From assembly GCF_002844555.1 (NCBI RefSeq), contig NZ_PJNI01000001.1:186001-250000 (forward strand): 64,000 nucleotides of DNA, read 5' to 3'. Under the pieces are notes generated by a model. That model had not been told where the DNA came from. It was given only the letters and a program-made list of their open reading frames with translations, and ran no database searches. Made by a program: the position numbers and the translations under genes. This DNA is from Brumimicrobium salinarum. GTDB taxonomy: Bacteria; Bacteroidota; Bacteroidia; Flavobacteriales_D; Crocinitomicaceae. Below, in pieces: positions 29,221 to 39,452 of the stretch; the first letter of the stretch is position 1, and the number at the start of each line of letters is the position of its first letter.

Positions 29221-31101
29221 ATGAAAATCATAAAAAAAGCAATACTCGCCTTTGTTTTACTGCTGTTATTTTGGGTTTTAGTATTTGATTTTCAAAGGGT
29301 CTTATTTTCCATTCATTACTTAGACAAACTTAAAGACAACTCTTTTTGGGAATGGATACAGATCTTTTTTCACTCCATTCGCTTAGACTTAGCAACAGGA
29401 AGTGTGTTAAGTGTATTGCCACTTGTGTTGATCACTATTTTTATTTCCACGCAGAAAAAACTCTTCTTCAATCTCTTTAAAATAATACTAATTGTTGAGC
29501 TCGTTCTTGTTGCCATGATTCATGCCGGAGAAATAAATGCCTATGGTGAATGGAATCATAAATTAACCTCACGTGTTTTTATGCATTTGAGTAATCCTGA
29601 TGAAGTTTTTAGAACAGCTGATTACACAATGACCGTATTATTTATCCTATACCTGATTTTAGAAATTGTATTTGGATGGAAAGTAAGTAAATGGCTTTTT
29701 AAAACTACTCGATTTAATGTCGAACAAACACAGATTTGGTTAAAACTACTCTTGTATATCCCTATCCTTCCTGTTTTATTAGGCCTTCAGTTTCTTTTAG
29801 CACGAGGAGGTTGGCAACAAATTCCAATAAATATAGATGCTTCCTATTTTTCAAAAAACTTTGTCATCAATGACATTTCTGTTAATTCACCCTATTTTTT
29901 TGGAAAAAGTTTTTTACTCTTTAAGCGTTCAAACATTGGTGAGTTTTTATCCAACTACAGTCAGGAAGAGCTAGCCAATACAATGTCAGATTTTCTTAAC
30001 TATGAGAAAGAACACGATAATTATATTTTAGAAAATACTTCGCCAAATTTGGTATTCGTAATTCTTGAAAGTTGGACATCAACAGTCAGCAGTCGATTAT
30101 CTGGAAAACCAGGCGCTACGCCAAACTTTGATGAATTAAGCAAATCAGGTGTATTGTTTACAAATCTTTACGCAACAGGAAGCACCTCAGAGATAGGAAA
30201 TGCGAGTATTTTTTCAGGTTACCCAGCCCTACCCGAAATCTCTATTTCTATGCAACCCTTTAAACATAGAAAATTAAAATCGCTCAATCAAAGCTTAATG
30301 CATAGAGATTATACGTCGGGGTATTTATTTAGTGGTGATTTAAAATACGGAAACATCGACAGTTATTTTAATGACCATGGTTTTGATCGCATTCAAGATG
30401 AATCAGACTTTCCTTCCAATTTGGAAAGAGGTAAGCTCAATTATTACGATGAAGACTTATACGACCTATTTCTAAATAAAATTAATCGCCAAGAAGAACC
30501 TTTTCTTGAATGTGCTTTTACAGGAAGTACACATTCACCTTATGACTTTCCTGGACACAATAAAGAAAGTTGGAAAGGCAAAGCAGCCAACTTTATGAAC
30601 TCTGTAATTTATGCAGATCAATGTTTAGCGGAATTCATACAGGAAGCAGAAAAACAAAAATGGCATGAGAACACGTTATTTATCATTGTTGCCGATCATG
30701 GACATGCTTCGCCGTATATCAGCAACCCAAATGACGCTGAATTTTATAGAATACCCTTACTTTTATATGGACCTGCATTAAAAGACGCTGCAAGAGGAAT
30801 GGTTATTGACAAAGTAGGTTCACAAGCCGATATTGCTGCAACCTTGCTTTACCAAATGAAAGTTGATACTGGTAAAGACTACCCATGGAGTAAAGATTTA
30901 TTAAACCCAAATGTTCCTGAATTTGCTTTGCACGCGACAACACGAGGGTTTGGATGGGTAACACCAGCAGGTAAATTCACCTTTCATTTAGACTATCAAA
31001 AATACATTGTAAACACCTTTGATCCTCAAATGCTACCTCAAGAAAGAAAAAGATGTGATGCATTCATGCAGATGATTTATGAGGAGTATGAATCGCTGTA
31101 A
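29221..31101 (+). CDS. LtaS/sulfatase-family membrane transferase
   Basis: The 626-residue protein has five membrane helices in the first 215 residues and an extracytoplasmic sulfatase-fold domain after about 270. It contains VFVILESWTSTVS, the likely nucleophile Thr in YATGSTSEIGNAS, a metal-site HGFD-type DHGFDRIQDE, and VADHGHASPYI. This is the layout of LTA synthase-like and phosphoethanolamine transferase enzymes, which move phosphoglycerol or phosphoethanolamine onto envelope glycolipids. Which head group is used cannot be told. Confidence 0.85.
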   Translation: MKIIKKAILAFVLLLLFWVLVFDFQRVLFSIHYLDKLKDNSFWEWIQIFFHSIRLDLATGSVLSVLPLVLITIFISTQKKLFFNLFKIILIVELVLVAMIHAGEINAYGEWNHKLTSRVFMHLSNPDEVFRTADYTMTVLFILYLILEIVFGWKVSKWLFKTTRFNVEQTQIWLKLLLYIPILPVLLGLQFLLARGGWQQIPINIDASYFSKNFVINDISVNSPYFFGKSFLLFKRSNIGEFLSNYSQEELANTMSDFLNYEKEHDNYILENTSPNLVFVILESWTSTVSSRLSGKPGATPNFDELSKSGVLFTNLYATGSTSEIGNASIFSGYPALPEISISMQPFKHRKLKSLNQSLMHRDYTSGYLFSGDLKYGNIDSYFNDHGFDRIQDESDFPSNLERGKLNYYDEDLYDLFLNKINRQEEPFLECAFTGSTHSPYDFPGHNKESWKGKAANFMNSVIYADQCLAEFIQEAEKQKWHENTLFIIVADHGHASPYISNPNDAEFYRIPLLLYGPALKDAARGMVIDKVGSQADIAATLLYQMKVDTGKDYPWSKDLLNPNVPEFALHATTRGFGWVTPAGKFTFHLDYQKYIVNTFDPQMLPQERKRCDAFMQMIYEEYESL

Positions 31102-31556
31102 ACCTTGTCTATAATCTTGTTGTAATGTATCGTCGAGCGCTTTTGCCTTTAAATTTCTTCGTGGTCATAATGATACAGATATTAAATTGAAAGCTTAGCC
31201 CAGATTATTAACTCCTTTGGTCGTTGAGCTCACAGACTCGGTTTATGCGTTAAATTTTAAATCTTACAAATACACAAGATTTTTTTGTCATCATTTTTGT
31301 TTTGCTACGCGACAAAAATGCCGTCAAAAGAATTATACCGATATTTATAGCCCCGTGTAAGCAAAGCGCAACGCAGGGCTATAATTACTTGACACCTTCA
31401 GCGTCAGGTGTAATTCAATCTAAAAAATTCGACTTAGTCGATGAAGTTAGCTATTTTATGTTACAAAAGACCCTGTCTTGGAATTCGGGTTAGACCCAAA
31501 CGAAAGATAAGCAAAGATATAGCGTTGCCATTTATTCCAAAAAATAAATCGACAAG
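31102..31556. other. Intergenic region with three hairpins, no gene
   Basis: Between the LtaS-like gene and the SulP gene there is no supported gene. Three inverted repeats occur in a row: 31345-31384 (arms TTATAGCCC and GGGCTATAA), 31392-31411 (ACACCT and AGGTGT) and 31429-31441 (TCGAC and GTCGA). They look like REP-type intergenic sequence. Confidence 0.5.
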
Positions 31557-33281
31557 TTACTTTCTTTTCCTTTTTGGATTGGTTTGAAATAAAATATCCG
31601 TATCTACCAAGCGTTCTGCACCTTTAAAATCTTTTAAGGCATCAATATCGGTTGGAAAGAAGTTCTCCTTACCGATTTCATCAAACATATTTGTTTTAAA
31701 GAACTTATCCCTTACTGGTCCTTTCAAGCAGGTAATGACTAAACGAATATCATTTTGTCGATACTCTTCTGCTAATTCACTAAGTGTATCAATCGCTGTA
31801 GTATCAATTGAATCAATCGCACTGGCGTTTATAATAACATATTTGAGGTGCTCATGATGTTGTTCAAAGCTTTTCAGTTTTTTTAAAAAATGGGGAACAT
31901 TTGCAAAAGTTAATGGCGCATCAAAGCGATAAATGAGGATACTGTCGTCAATATCTACATTGGTATGTCGATCAACATTTCTAAAGGTATCAAAAGTTCC
32001 TTTTACCAACCCAATTTCAGCGGCATGCGGATAAGTAATGGCGTATACTAATGCCATTATAGACAATACAACACCTGTGATGATTCCTTCTTGAACACCT
32101 ACTAAGAAAGTAACCAATCCGGTAACGGCGAACATTAAAAAATCTCGTTTATCAATTGTCCAAAGTCTACGCAGGTACTTAAAGTCCATTAAACCAATAA
32201 TAGCAACAATAATTATGGCCGCTAATGCTGCTTTAGGTAGAAAATAAAAATAAGGCGTTAAAAAAACGAGTGTTAAAATGACCAAAGTGATGGTGAAAAT
32301 GGTTGACACATTAGTTTTTGTACCTGCTTGTTTATTCACTGCTGATCTTGAAAAACTAGAAGAAGTTGGATAAGCATGGAAGAACGCACCAACAAACTTA
32401 GAAATACCCAAGGCAATTAATTCTTGATTTGGCTTTAAATTTCCAGCATCTTCTTTATCTTCTAATGATACACCAATCGCATACACTTCAACAAAACTTA
32501 TAAATGCAATAGTAACACTCACAGGAAGCAATGTTTTAATCAACGCCCAATCCATTGTAGGAATAAAAAACGATGGCAAACCTTCAGGAATTACACCTAG
32601 AATATCTACATTTTTATTTTCCATGCCAAAAAAGAAAACGACCAATAGGGTTATAAACATAACGATCAATTGATTCGGGATTCTTTTACTAAATCTTTTC
32701 ATATAAAAAAGAAAAGCGATAGAGAAACCAGATAAAAGCAAGGTATAAATATTCAAACTAGACAAATTGGAACCTAATGCAACAAGGGTGTTAAAAGATC
32801 CTTTGGCATTAACATCTATACCTGTTGCACTCTTTACCTGACTTAGAAATATGGTTAAGGCAGCACCAAAAATAAATCCTTTTAAAACTGGTTTGGAGAT
32901 AAAATTGACAATTTTCCCCAATTGAAAAGCGCCCATAAGGGTTTGGATTACACCTGAAAGCAAGGCAATCACAAAAACAGCGTTTAAAAATTCCTTTTCT
33001 TCGGTAATACCAGCGTGATTTAATCCTGTGATAACAAGAAGGGAAGTTAATGCAGCTGGACCAATGGCAGCATATTTAGACGTTCCCATTAACATATAAA
33101 TCAATAAGGGAACAATGGAAGCATAAAGGCCATATACTGGTGGAATTTCGGCAATATAAGCATACGCCATCCCTTGTGGAATCAGCATAACACCAACCGT
33201 TAAGCCGCCAATTAAATCTTGGGTAAATAGTTTTCCGCTATAGTTCTTTAATTGATGTAGAAATGGAAGTTTAAACTGCAT
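31557..33281 (-). CDS. SulP family anion transporter with STAS domain
   Basis: Inner-membrane transporter for sulfate, bicarbonate or related anions. The 574-residue protein starts with the SulP motif (DLIGGLTVGVMLIPQGMAYAYIAEIPPVYGLYAS) and continues as a multi-helix core. The C-terminal STAS domain begins near 440, with DDSILIYRFDAPLTFANVPHF and VIINASAIDSIDTTAID. The anion is not determined by the sequence. Divergent from nothing nearby; the ATP synthase terminator lies upstream. Confidence 0.92.
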   Translation of the reverse strand: MQFKLPFLHQLKNYSGKLFTQDLIGGLTVGVMLIPQGMAYAYIAEIPPVYGLYASIVPLLIYMLMGTSKYAAIGPAALTSLLVITGLNHAGITEEKEFLNAVFVIALLSGVIQTLMGAFQLGKIVNFISKPVLKGFIFGAALTIFLSQVKSATGIDVNAKGSFNTLVALGSNLSSLNIYTLLLSGFSIAFLFYMKRFSKRIPNQLIVMFITLLVVFFFGMENKNVDILGVIPEGLPSFFIPTMDWALIKTLLPVSVTIAFISFVEVYAIGVSLEDKEDAGNLKPNQELIALGISKFVGAFFHAYPTSSSFSRSAVNKQAGTKTNVSTIFTITLVILTLVFLTPYFYFLPKAALAAIIIVAIIGLMDFKYLRRLWTIDKRDFLMFAVTGLVTFLVGVQEGIITGVVLSIMALVYAITYPHAAEIGLVKGTFDTFRNVDRHTNVDIDDSILIYRFDAPLTFANVPHFLKKLKSFEQHHEHLKYVIINASAIDSIDTTAIDTLSELAEEYRQNDIRLVITCLKGPVRDKFFKTNMFDEIGKENFFPTDIDALKDFKGAERLVDTDILFQTNPKRKRK

Positions 33282-33391
33282 AAATAATGAATATACTTAT
33301 ATTTAATGGCAAAATTACAATCTACGAAGATAAAAAGGAAAAAAATATAATTACGTTACATATATCACAATTTACATATCAAGTAGACACC

Positions 33392-33425
33392 AAAAAAAGA
33401 GGTCTTTCTTTCGAAAAACCTCTTG
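33392..33425 (-). terminator. Rho-independent terminator of the ATP synthase operon
   Basis: Minus-strand stem AAGAGGT / ACCTCTT with a 13-nt loop, ending in a run of seven T. It lies about 80 nt after the atpG stop, before the sulP start. Confidence 0.75.
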
Positions 33426-33505
33426 TTAAATATCATTTATAAAAGTCAGAATTCGTAATCACAAATCAATTATCCGTTAATAATTAACCAATTCCTCAAA
33501 GTACA

Positions 33506-34384
33506 TTACCCATTCAAGGCCTCTGCACCACCAACAATTTCAAGAATTTCATTGGTAATTGAAGCTTGACGTGCTTTGTTATATTCTAACGTTAAATCAT
33601 CTTTCAACTCTGTTGCATTATCCGTTGCTTTATGCATTGCCGTCATTCTTGCACCATGTTCTGAAGCATTAGAATCAAGTACTGCTTTAAAAAGTTGCAG
33701 TTTTAATGACTTAGGAATAATTTCACTAATGATTTCTTCTTTTGAAGGTTCAAAAATATAATCTCCTATTTCATTTGAATCCTCTTCTGAGGTAGATGGA
33801 ACAATTGGCAATAACTGCTGATCACGAATAATTTGAACAGCTGCATTTTTAAACTCATTGTAAACGACAATTACTTGGTCGTATTTCTCTTCAATAAAAG
33901 AGTCCATAGCATACTGCGCATACTCTGAAACGTGTTCAAATGTAAGGTCATCGAAAATAGCTGCTTCATTACTTAAATGTTCAGGTCGATTTAAAATTCC
34001 TCCATTTTTAAAGGAGTCATTTACTTTTTTACCGATTGACAATAATTCCACATTTTTACCTGCTAAATCGCCTTTGAGCAATTCATTGATTTTTTTCGTG
34101 ATATTGTTATTAAAACCACCACACAATCCTCTATTGGATGAGATACCGATGATTAGTACATTTTTCACTTCACGTTGCTCAGCGTATCTATTTTCAGAAA
34201 GATCAAGCGTAGCACTAACGTTGCCAAGAATTTCTTGGATTTTGTTAGCATAAGGACGCAATTGTGTAATTGCATCTAATGCTCTCTTCAATTTTGCAGC
34301 AGAAACCAATTTCATGGCTTGTGTAATCTGCATCGTTGAAGAAATAGAAGTAATACGGTTTTTTATTTCCTTTAAATTCGCCAT
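33506..34384 (-). CDS. atpG: ATP synthase F1 subunit gamma
   Basis: Central rotor stalk of F1. The 292-residue protein has the N-terminal coiled coil (MANLKEIKNRITSISSTMQITQAM), the GISSNRGLCGGFNNNI loop near 90, and the C-terminal coiled-coil helix (AMHKATDNATELKDDLTLEYNKARQASITNEILEI; split only for length). Last gene of the operon. Confidence 0.96.
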   Translation of the reverse strand: MANLKEIKNRITSISSTMQITQAMKLVSAAKLKRALDAITQLRPYANKIQEILGNVSATLDLSENRYAEQREVKNVLIIGISSNRGLCGGFNNNITKKINELLKGDLAGKNVELLSIGKKVNDSFKNGGILNRPEHLSNEAAIFDDLTFEHVSEYAQYAMDSFIEEKYDQVIVVYNEFKNAAVQIIRDQQLLPIVPSTSEEDSNEIGDYIFEPSKEEIISEIIPKSLKLQLFKAVLDSNASEHGARMTAMHKATDNATELKDDLTLEYNKARQASITNEILEIVGGAEALNG

Positions 34385-34420
34385 TCCTTACAATTCAATT
34401 CACTTTCTATCTAAGAAAGA

Positions 34421-35995
34421 TTAATATTTTGAAGCAATTTCCTTTGCTACTTTTGTTAAAGTAGTTGTTATTTCTTCTGTTAATTTTCCAGCTTTTAAAG
34501 TATCCATAAGATCTTTATGCTTTGCATCTAAGTAATCTAAATATTCGATTTCGAAAGCTTTAACTTTCTCAACAGGTACATTTTGAATTAATCCTTTAGT
34601 ACCAACATAGATAATCGCAATTTGACGCTCTACTGTAAATGGATCACCTTCGTTTTGCTTAAGGATCTCAACATTACGTACACCTTTGTCAAGTACATTT
34701 TTCGTTGCAGCATCCAAGTCCGAACCAAATTTAGAGAAAGCCTCTAACTCACGGTACTGTGCTTGATCTAATTTTAACGTTCCTGAAACTTTCTTCATTG
34801 ATTTAATCTGAGCAGATCCACCAACACGTGATACAGAAATACCTACGTTAATTGCTGGACGAATACCTGCGTTAAATAAATCAGACTCCAAGAAAATCTG
34901 TCCATCAGTAATCGAAATTACGTTGGTTGGAATATAAGCAGAAACGTCACCTGCTTGCGTTTCAATAATTGGAAGAGCAGTTAGAGAACCTCCACCTTTC
35001 ACTTTACCTTTCAATGCTTCAGGTAAATCGTTCATTTGAGATGCAATACTGTCATCGTTAATGATTTTTGCAGCACGCTCCAACAATCTTGAGTGAAGAT
35101 AGAAAACATCACCAGGGTACGCCTCACGTCCTGGAGGACGACGTAACAATAATGAAACCTCACGATAAGCAACCGCTTGTTTTGATAAATCATCAAAAAC
35201 GATTAATCCTGGGCGTCCTGTATCTCTAAAGAACTCACCAATTGCTGCACCTGTCATCGGAGCAAAGTATTGCATTGGAGCAGGATCAGAGGCATTTGCT
35301 GCAACAACAGTTGTATAAGCCATTGCACCAGCTTCTTCAAGTCTTTTAACAATACCTGCAACTGTAGAACCTTTTTGTCCAACAGCTACATATATACAAT
35401 GAACAGGCTCACCTGCATCATAAAATTCTTTTTGGTTAATGATGGCATCAATCGCAACAGTAGTTTTTCCTGTTTGACGGTCACCAATAATCAACTCACG
35501 TTGTCCACGACCAATTGGAATCATCGAGTCAATAGACTTAATTCCTGTTTGCATTGGTTCTGTAACAGGTTCACGATAAATTACCCCTGGCGCTTTACGC
35601 TCGATTGGCATTTCGAACAATTCACCTTCAATTTTACCTTTTCCGTCAATTGGTTCACCTAATGTGTTCACCACACGACCAACAATTCCTTCACCAACTT
35701 TTACTGAAGCAATTCTTCCTAATCTTTTTACAGTATCTCCTTCTTTTACTGCCGTAGAGCTACCTAAAAGTACAGCTCCAACGTTATCTTCCTCTAAGTT
35801 GAGGGCAATTCCTTGAAGACCACCATCAAATTCAATTAGCTCTCCATATTGAACACCTCCAAGACCGTAAATACGTGCAATACCATCACCAATTGTGAGT
35901 ACCGTACCTACTTCTTGAAGTTCAGCTTCGGTTTTAAATCCTGAAAGCTCTTCTCTTAAAATTGCAGAAACTTCTGCTGGTTTTATATTTGCCAT
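34421..35995 (-). CDS. atpA: ATP synthase F1 subunit alpha
   Basis: Non-catalytic nucleotide-binding subunit of F1. The 524-residue protein has the beta-barrel N-terminus, the Walker A GDRQTGKT near 170-177, the Walker B FDDLSKQA, and the alpha-specific arginine-finger region [16 protein letters not shown]. It is 25 nt after atpH. The beta subunit gene is not in the window. Confidence 0.97.
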   Translation of the reverse strand: MANIKPAEVSAILREELSGFKTEAELQEVGTVLTIGDGIARIYGLGGVQYGELIEFDGGLQGIALNLEEDNVGAVLLGSSTAVKEGDTVKRLGRIASVKVGEGIVGRVVNTLGEPIDGKGKIEGELFEMPIERKAPGVIYREPVTEPMQTGIKSIDSMIPIGRGQRELIIGDRQTGKTTVAIDAIINQKEFYDAGEPVHCIYVAVGQKGSTVAGIVKRLEEAGAMAYTTVVAANASDPAPMQYFAPMTGAAIGEFFRDTGRPGLIVFDDLSKQAVAYREVSLLLRRPPGREAYPGDVFYLHSRLLERAAKIINDDSIASQMNDLPEALKGKVKGGGSLTALPIIETQAGDVSAYIPTNVISITDGQIFLESDLFNAGIRPAINVGISVSRVGGSAQIKSMKKVSGTLKLDQAQYRELEAFSKFGSDLDAATKNVLDKGVRNVEILKQNEGDPFTVERQIAIIYVGTKGLIQNVPVEKVKAFEIEYLDYLDAKHKDLMDTLKAGKLTEEITTTLTKVAKEIASKY

Positions 35996-36027
35996 TTCTT
36001 TAAACTTTTATTAACGCAAGCGTTAAA

Positions 36028-36561
36028 TTATCGTATTAAACGTTGTTTCATTTCATTAAGTTGATGTGCAATACTCGCATCAATACGTGTATCACCCATT
36101 CTTACCACAAACCCACCAATTAAGGATTCGTCAACTTTTTCTGTAAGCTCAATTGAACCTTTGACTTGCTTATTTAATTTTTCTAAAATAGTGGTTTTTA
36201 CCTCATCGTGTAATTTCACAGCAGAAGTAATCGTCATAGGTACAATTCCTCGAATTTCATTCAATTTAGAGATATACTCTTCCGCAATAAGCGGTAAAAT
36301 AACCTCTCTATTGTTTTTGGTTAATAAATGTATAAACTTTTTAGAAACCTCTTGAAAACCTCCGAAAATCTTATCAAAGATTTCGTTCTTTTTATCCATT
36401 TTTATCAATGGACTATTTAAAAACACGTGGAAGTCTTTACTTTCGTTAGTTGTAGCTAACAAGTGCTCCATGTCTTTCAACACAGCATCTGTAATCTGCT
36501 TTTCTTCAGCCAATTCTAATAGTGACTGTGCATAACGACCTGCTACCTTCAATCCTTCCAT
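36028..36561 (-). CDS. atpH: ATP synthase F1 subunit delta
   Basis: Stator connector between b and the alpha3beta3 head. The 177-residue protein has GLKVAGRYAQSLLELAEEK at the N-terminus and the C-terminal family motif DESLIGGFVVRMGDTRIDASI. It lies 5 nt after atpF. Confidence 0.95.
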   Translation of the reverse strand: MEGLKVAGRYAQSLLELAEEKQITDAVLKDMEHLLATTNESKDFHVFLNSPLIKMDKKNEIFDKIFGGFQEVSKKFIHLLTKNNREVILPLIAEEYISKLNEIRGIVPMTITSAVKLHDEVKTTILEKLNKQVKGSIELTEKVDESLIGGFVVRMGDTRIDASIAHQLNEMKQRLIR

Positions 36562-36566
36562 TGTTC

Positions 36567-37061
36567 TTAATTTAAGTTGATGTCCTTAGCGAAACGATCT
36601 GCCAATTGTTTTTGCTTTTCGTCTGAAGAAAGTTCTTCTCGTAAAATCTTTTCAGCAATCTCTAAGCTAATTGATGCAACTTGATTCTTTAATTCAGCTA
36701 CTGCTGCATTCTTTTCTGCCTCAATAGAAACACGCGCGTTTTCAACAATTTTATCTGCTTCTTCCTTTGCTTTACCTTTTGCTGAATCGATCATTCTGTC
36801 GCTCGTTTCTTTAGCTTCTTTGATCATGTCATCACGTTCAATGCGAGCTTCCTTCAACAAATTAGCATTTTGAGTTTGCAATTTCTCCATTTCTGCCTTG
36901 GTCTTCTTAGCCATATCCAAAGCATCCTGAATATTGTCCTCACGTTTATTAACAGCAGCCATAATCGGCTTCCAAATAAACTTCGTTAAAATGAACATAA
37001 GGATGATAAACGTCAATCCTGTCCAAAATACTAACCCAAGGTCTGGTGTAATTAAATCCAT
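36567..37061 (-). CDS. atpF: ATP synthase F0 subunit b
   Basis: Peripheral stator. The 164-residue protein has one N-terminal membrane helix (about 8-28, GLVFWTGLTFIILMFIL) and a long charged coiled coil. The coding gap from atpE contains a stable hairpin. Confidence 0.95.
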   Translation of the reverse strand: MDLITPDLGLVFWTGLTFIILMFILTKFIWKPIMAAVNKREDNIQDALDMAKKTKAEMEKLQTQNANLLKEARIERDDMIKEAKETSDRMIDSAKGKAKEEADKIVENARVSIEAEKNAAVAELKNQVASISLEIAEKILREELSSDEKQKQLADRFAKDINLN

Positions 37062-37101
37062 TGTTTATTGTTTTCTCTTTTAACTAATCTTTTTTAATAA
37101 A

Positions 37102-37128
37102 CTCCGCACAACCAACCGTTGTGCGGAG
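37102..37128 (-). promoter_or_regulatory. Intercistronic hairpin between atpE and atpF
   Basis: A perfect 11-bp stem, CTCCGCACAAC and GTTGTGCGGAG, around a 5-nt loop, 18 nt after the atpE stop. It is not followed by a good T run, so it may be a processing or stability element (raising c-subunit mRNA) or a weak attenuator rather than a full terminator. Confidence 0.6.
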
Positions 37129-37145
37129 ATTACACTTCTTTTTTA

Positions 37146-37349
37146 CTATCCTTGAAGCAAACCTACAACCACACCGAATAAAGCAACACCCTCAATAAGT
37201 GCCGCGGCGATGATCATACCTGTTTGAATCTTAGATGCAGCTTCCGGTTGGCGAGCCATTGCGTCCATTGCTGAACTTCCAATTTTACCAATTCCCATCC
37301 CTGCACCTAGTACAGCGATTCCAGCTCCTATAGCAGCTAATCCAGTCAT
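37146..37349 (-). CDS. atpE: ATP synthase F0 subunit c
   Basis: Forms the rotating c-ring. Sixty-seven residues in two helices joined by the polar loop ARQPEA. The ion-binding carboxylate is Glu53 in AALIEGVALF. No Gln in helix 1 at the position used by sodium-type rings and Gly after Glu53 suggest proton coupling. Confidence 0.95.
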   Translation of the reverse strand: MTGLAAIGAGIAVLGAGMGIGKIGSSAMDAMARQPEAASKIQTGMIIAAALIEGVALFGVVVGLLQG

Positions 37350-37381
37350 AACTATTTGTTTTTATAAAGATTACTAATTAA

Positions 37382-38491
37382 TTAATGTTCCTCAGCAACT
37401 GCTCCTCCGATGAAAAGCGCTGATAACATTGTAAAAATGAAGGCTTGTAAAAATGCAACCAACAATTTCAATATCAATAAAAATAATGACATTGGAATTG
37501 ATAGACCTGCCCACGCCGCACTTCCGAACGTGAAAATAATTCCTGTTAATGATAATATAATAATATGTCCTGCTGTAATGTTTGCAAACAAACGCACCAT
37601 CAATGCAAATGGCTTAGCAAATATTCCAACAATCTCCACTGGAATCATAATGGGTAACAACCAGAAAGGAACTCCCGGTGTTGCAAATATGTGACCCCAA
37701 TAATGTTTGTTTCCTGAGAATACTGTAATCAATAAAGTAATTGCAGCTAAAGATAAAGTAAAGCTAATGTCTCCAGTTAAGTTCGCACCTCCTGGGAAGA
37801 TTGGAACTAACCCCAACATGTTGTTGATCCAAATAAAGAAGAATGCGGTTAACAAATATGGCATGTACTTTTCGTACTTCGCTTCACCAATGTTGGTACG
37901 TGCAATATCGTCTCTAACAAAGATTACAATTGGTTCAATGAAACGCGCCAATCCTTTCGGTGGATGCATTCCGTCTCTCTTGTATGTCTTAACAGCAATT
38001 TTCAGTAAGAAAATCAACAATACAGATGAGAATAATAATGTAAATACGTGTTTTGTAATTGAGAAATCATAAGGTTTAGCACTTATCACATGACCTGCTT
38101 CATCGAAGTCAAGCTCACCGTTTTCATTTAACTTGTAAATCGTTTCATGATAAACCGCATACCCCAATTCAGAATTTAGGTAATAATGATCTTTTTCTCC
38201 TTCGGCATTTGTGATTTGAATTGGTGATTCTTCGTGGTAAAGTCTTTTCGAAGAAAAAACCTTCAATCCATTATCAATTAAAATAATAGGCAAATGAATA
38301 GACACATGTTGTTTTCCGTCATTATCATCCGTATAGGTTAAAATATGCCACTCATGCGCATCTTTAATGTGATGCATAATCATCTCTGTGACATCAACGG
38401 GCTCGCCTTCTTCAGGTGAACTTGAAAAAACTGGCGCAGAAAGTAACATTACTACTGTCCAAACTAATGCTTTAATCGCTGTATTCAACAT
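37382..38491 (-). CDS. atpB: ATP synthase F0 subunit a, with extended N-terminus
   Basis: Stator channel subunit. At 369 residues it is about 100 longer than E. coli subunit a. The extra part is an N-terminal signal-like helix (about 3-22) and a polar periplasmic segment of about 120 residues, common in Bacteroidota. The essential Arg is in FALMVRLFAN near residue 298. First gene of the operon. Confidence 0.95.
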   Translation of the reverse strand: MLNTAIKALVWTVVMLLSAPVFSSSPEEGEPVDVTEMIMHHIKDAHEWHILTYTDDNDGKQHVSIHLPIILIDNGLKVFSSKRLYHEESPIQITNAEGEKDHYYLNSELGYAVYHETIYKLNENGELDFDEAGHVISAKPYDFSITKHVFTLLFSSVLLIFLLKIAVKTYKRDGMHPPKGLARFIEPIVIFVRDDIARTNIGEAKYEKYMPYLLTAFFFIWINNMLGLVPIFPGGANLTGDISFTLSLAAITLLITVFSGNKHYWGHIFATPGVPFWLLPIMIPVEIVGIFAKPFALMVRLFANITAGHIIILSLTGIIFTFGSAAWAGLSIPMSLFLLILKLLVAFLQAFIFTMLSALFIGGAVAEEH

Positions 38492-38534
38492 TTTTATCCC
38501 TTTAAAGATGAATTGTTCTATTCAAATTTGGGTG

Positions 38535-38542
38535 CAAAGGTA
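38535..38542 (-). promoter_or_regulatory. -7 promoter box of the ATP synthase operon
   Basis: Minus-strand TACCTTTG followed by CACCC, a frequent Bacteroidota -7 form, 44 nt before the atpB start. No clear -33 TTG at the right distance. Confidence 0.5.
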
Positions 38543-38673
38543 TATAATCTTTTTATAATTTTTATACCCTAAATCATTTTTATTTGGGATTGCTTAACTT
38601 TTTTAAAATATGTAAAATATTTGACGTTGCATATCTGATCGAAAATTAAATCAATAATCTGTTAATCAAAATT

Positions 38674-39327
38674 TTACTTTAAAAGTTCAGGATGTTTTGA
38701 TTTGAATTCATTCAAGCGAGGAACAGAGACTGCTTTTACATAACTATTGTTTGGATGATTTCGTTCGTAATCTTGATGATAATCTTCAGCAGCATAAAAC
38801 CCTTTGAGTGGAACTACCTCTGTCGTAATTTTTGAAAACTTACCTTCTTTTAAAAGTTGTTTTATATACGCTTGCGCTTCTTCTTGTTCCCTTTTGTTCT
38901 GATAAAAAATAGAACTTCGGTATTGCTTTCCTCTGTCTGGACCTTGTTGATTTAATGTTGTAGGGTCGTGAGAACCAAAAAATACTTTCAATAAAGTTTT
39001 ATAATCAATTTTTGTACTGTCATAAGGCACCATAACGGCTTCTGCGTGATTTGTTCTTCCCGCACTCACCAAATCGTACTTTGCTGTTGAGGCTTTTCCT
39101 CCAGAATAACCAGAAACTACATCTCCAACTCCTTTCACAGATTCGAAAATGGCTTCAACACACCAAAAACAACCTGAAGCAAAATAAGCAACGGCGTTTG
39201 TTTTAATATTTTGATTAGAGGTAGAGGCGGTTTGTAAACCGACCGTACTACCATCATGCAACTTGCTCTTACTATTACAACTTGACATTGCAAATAAAAA
39301 AGAGAAGAATAATATTGTTGTTTTCAT
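38674..39327 (-). CDS. msrA: Peptide methionine-S-sulfoxide reductase, lipoprotein form
   Basis: Repairs oxidised methionine (S-epimer). The 217-residue protein has a lipoprotein signal with Cys17 (LFAMSSCNSK), then the catalytic GCFWC at residues 52-56 and the family motifs GVGDVVSGYSGG and HAEAVMVPYD. It should act in the periplasm or outer membrane rather than the cytoplasm. Alone on its strand here. Confidence 0.93.
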   Translation of the reverse strand: MKTTILFFSFLFAMSSCNSKSKLHDGSTVGLQTASTSNQNIKTNAVAYFASGCFWCVEAIFESVKGVGDVVSGYSGGKASTAKYDLVSAGRTNHAEAVMVPYDSTKIDYKTLLKVFFGSHDPTTLNQQGPDRGKQYRSSIFYQNKREQEEAQAYIKQLLKEGKFSKITTEVVPLKGFYAAEDYHQDYERNHPNNSYVKAVSVPRLNEFKSKHPELLK

Positions 39328-39452
39328 GATTTCGTTTTTTAAATAACGTTTTACCTTGTTATATTGTTTAATAATATAAAAATCCGTTTACTTGTGGGTG
39401 TAAGATTGTAAGATATTGAGAATGATTTTCGGTTTTAGGTGCGTTTTGTAGT

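Noticed and set aside
31302-31493. 63-residue protein after the LtaS-like gene
   Set aside because: It reads across two hairpins of the intergenic sequence and has no protein-like pattern.
35270-35662. 130-residue frame opposite atpA
   Set aside because: Antisense shadow of a highly conserved gene, with no independent signal.
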